Of a stretch of 50,406 nt of DNA, positions 49,688-50,406 are shown piece by piece. The position numbers and the translations under genes were made by a program. The stretch covers positions 1 through 50,406 of the forward strand of contig CALWHE010000013.1 of the NCBI GenBank assembly GCA_944380295.1. Reading direction: 5' to 3'. The notes below the pieces were generated by a model that saw only the letters and a program-made list of their open reading frames with translations, did no database searches and was not told the DNA's origin. Each line of letters begins with the position of its first letter. Positions within the stretch are counted from its first letter, which is position 1. Source of the DNA: an uncultured Christensenellaceae bacterium (GTDB taxonomy: Bacteria > Bacillota > Clostridia > Christensenellales > UBA3700).

Positions 49688-49886
49688 CTAGGTGTTGTGA
49701 TGTATTACCGTTGGTTATACAGAGCGACGCTGCCGCACATTCACAACTGCATAGCATAGAAAGTAGACGATCAAAACGATATCATACGAGAAGAAAAAGC
49801 ATGGTAAATGCTGACTTGTATATTACCGTTAAACTGAGAAGACCGAAAGGTTTTTAGGATAAGAAGACCGTAAAAGAAAAAAATTT
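49688..49886 (+). other. Pre-23S spacer
   Basis: About 200 nt between the repeats and the mature 23S rRNA start. It is A-rich near the end, with a small GACC-gaaa-GGT hairpin (about 49840-49852). No gene and no further tRNA are seen. It presumably carries the 5' strand of the 23S processing stem; its partner is outside the window. Confidence 0.5.
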
Positions 49887-50406
49887 AGATCAAGCTACTA
49901 AGGGCATAAGGTGGATGCCTTGGCACCAAACGCCGAAGAAGGACGTGACAAGCTGCGAAAAGCTGCGGGGAGTTGCAAATAAACATTGATCCGCAGATAT
50001 CCGAATGGGGAAACCCGGCTATAGCGATATAGTCACTCGTATATGAATAAAATAGTATACGCAGAGGGAACCTAGGGAACTGAAACATCTCATTACCTAG
50101 AGGAAAAGAAAGTAAAAACGATTTCCTGAGTAGTGGCGAGCGAAAGGGAAGGAGCCCAAACCTTGATACAGCGATGTATTGAGGGGTTCGGACTCACGTA
50201 ACGTCATTGGAAGATAGCGGAATCACGTGGAAACGTGGACCATAGGGAGTGACAGTCTCGTACGCGAAATCGGAAGATGGCAGTGAGTATCCAGAGTACC
50301 GCGGGGCACGTGGAATCCTGCGGGAAGGAAGGAGGACCATCTCCTAAGGCTAAATACGATTTGGTGACCGATAGAGTATTAGTACTGTGAAGGAAAGGTG
50401 AAAAGA
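49887..50406 (+). rRNA. rrl: 23S ribosomal RNA, 5' part (truncated by window end)
   Basis: The sequence from about 49887 carries the conserved opening of bacterial 23S rRNA: GATCAAG..CTAAGGGC, then GGTGGATGCCTTGGC, GAAGGACGTG, TCCGAATGGGG.AACCC, and later GAGTAGTGGCGAGCGAAA. The exact mature 5' end is estimated. The gene runs off the window, so 5S rRNA cannot be assessed. Confidence 0.97.

Noticed and set aside
49508..49759. 83-aa frame across tRNA-Ile and the 72-nt repeats
   Set aside because: Starts inside a tRNA and repeats every 24 codons because the RNA-structured unit is 72 nt.

Overview
The window looks like chromosome from an uncultured, GC-rich member of the Clostridia (Bacillota). 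The reasons are gene content and order: a yaaO-like/tmk/holB/ricT block, Rex, AddAB, RecD2, a DnaD plus DnaC/DnaI-type pair, the two-subunit dihydroorotate dehydrogenase PyrK/PyrD, a reverse rubrerythrin beside a PerR-like regulator, and DUF1540 and DUF1858 proteins. Many genes have strong Shine-Dalgarno sites, but a striking subset appears to be leaderless. I see no phage, transposase, CRISPR array or plasmid signature. The lineage is an inference from family content; I could not compute a phylogeny.

Layout. 1-183: end of a hairpin array, then the fba promoter. 184-3883: class II aldolase on +, then a replication pair (DnaD, DnaC-like) and a small conserved protein on -. 3884-4397: intergenic region with a 102-bp tandem repeat and a 35-bp inverted repeat. 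4398-10696: rex, greA, lysS, a PLP decarboxylase, tmk, holB, ricT. 10736-13241: a GLUG/InlB-repeat surface protein and a ferredoxin. 13512-18843: de novo pyrimidine operon pyrB-C-F-K-D-E. 18844-20890: membrane-anchored protein and an asymmetric ABC-F ATPase. 20891-21782: long intergenic region with two candidate tiny genes. 21783-27535: sugar transporter, ComEC-type metallohydrolase, two divergent kinase-fold proteins and a GH36 alpha-galactosidase in one tight unit. 27536-28168: terminators and a tandem hairpin array with constant ATTTCAC linkers. 28141-32312: acetyltransferase (-), PerR-like regulator, reverse rubrerythrin, SPFH/zinc-ribbon pair. 32355-38567: DUF1858, metK, recD2, DUF1540 (-), Lrp-type regulator, aminotransferase, rplI. 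38569-40515: unknown protein and a lipoprotein (-). 40608-49160: addB, addA, membrane protein, CorA-type transporter. 49284-50406: promoter, tRNA-Ala, tRNA-Ile, two 72-nt repeats and the 5' part of a 23S rRNA gene, with no 16S in front.

How genes work together. The pyr operon encodes UMP synthesis from carbamoyl phosphate, without carAB or pyrR in view. The Fur/PerR-like gene, with a PerR-type box over its promoter, and the rubrerythrin form a peroxide-defence unit. AddAB and RecD2 handle double-strand ends. The MFS-to-GH36 unit suggests uptake and intracellular cleavage of alpha-galactosides.

Most unusual material: (i) the ATTTCAC-linked hairpin array, of which two dispersed copies share the same last two hairpins with compensatory stem changes; (ii) 72-nt structured units after tRNA-Ile, each ending in the tRNA 3' sequence CCCACCA; (iii) a 23S operon led by its own promoter and tRNAs without 16S; (iv) a recurring layout in which the -10 box ends exactly 6 nt before ATG and no Shine-Dalgarno is present; (v) an ABC-F protein whose degenerate motifs fall in one composite ATP site.
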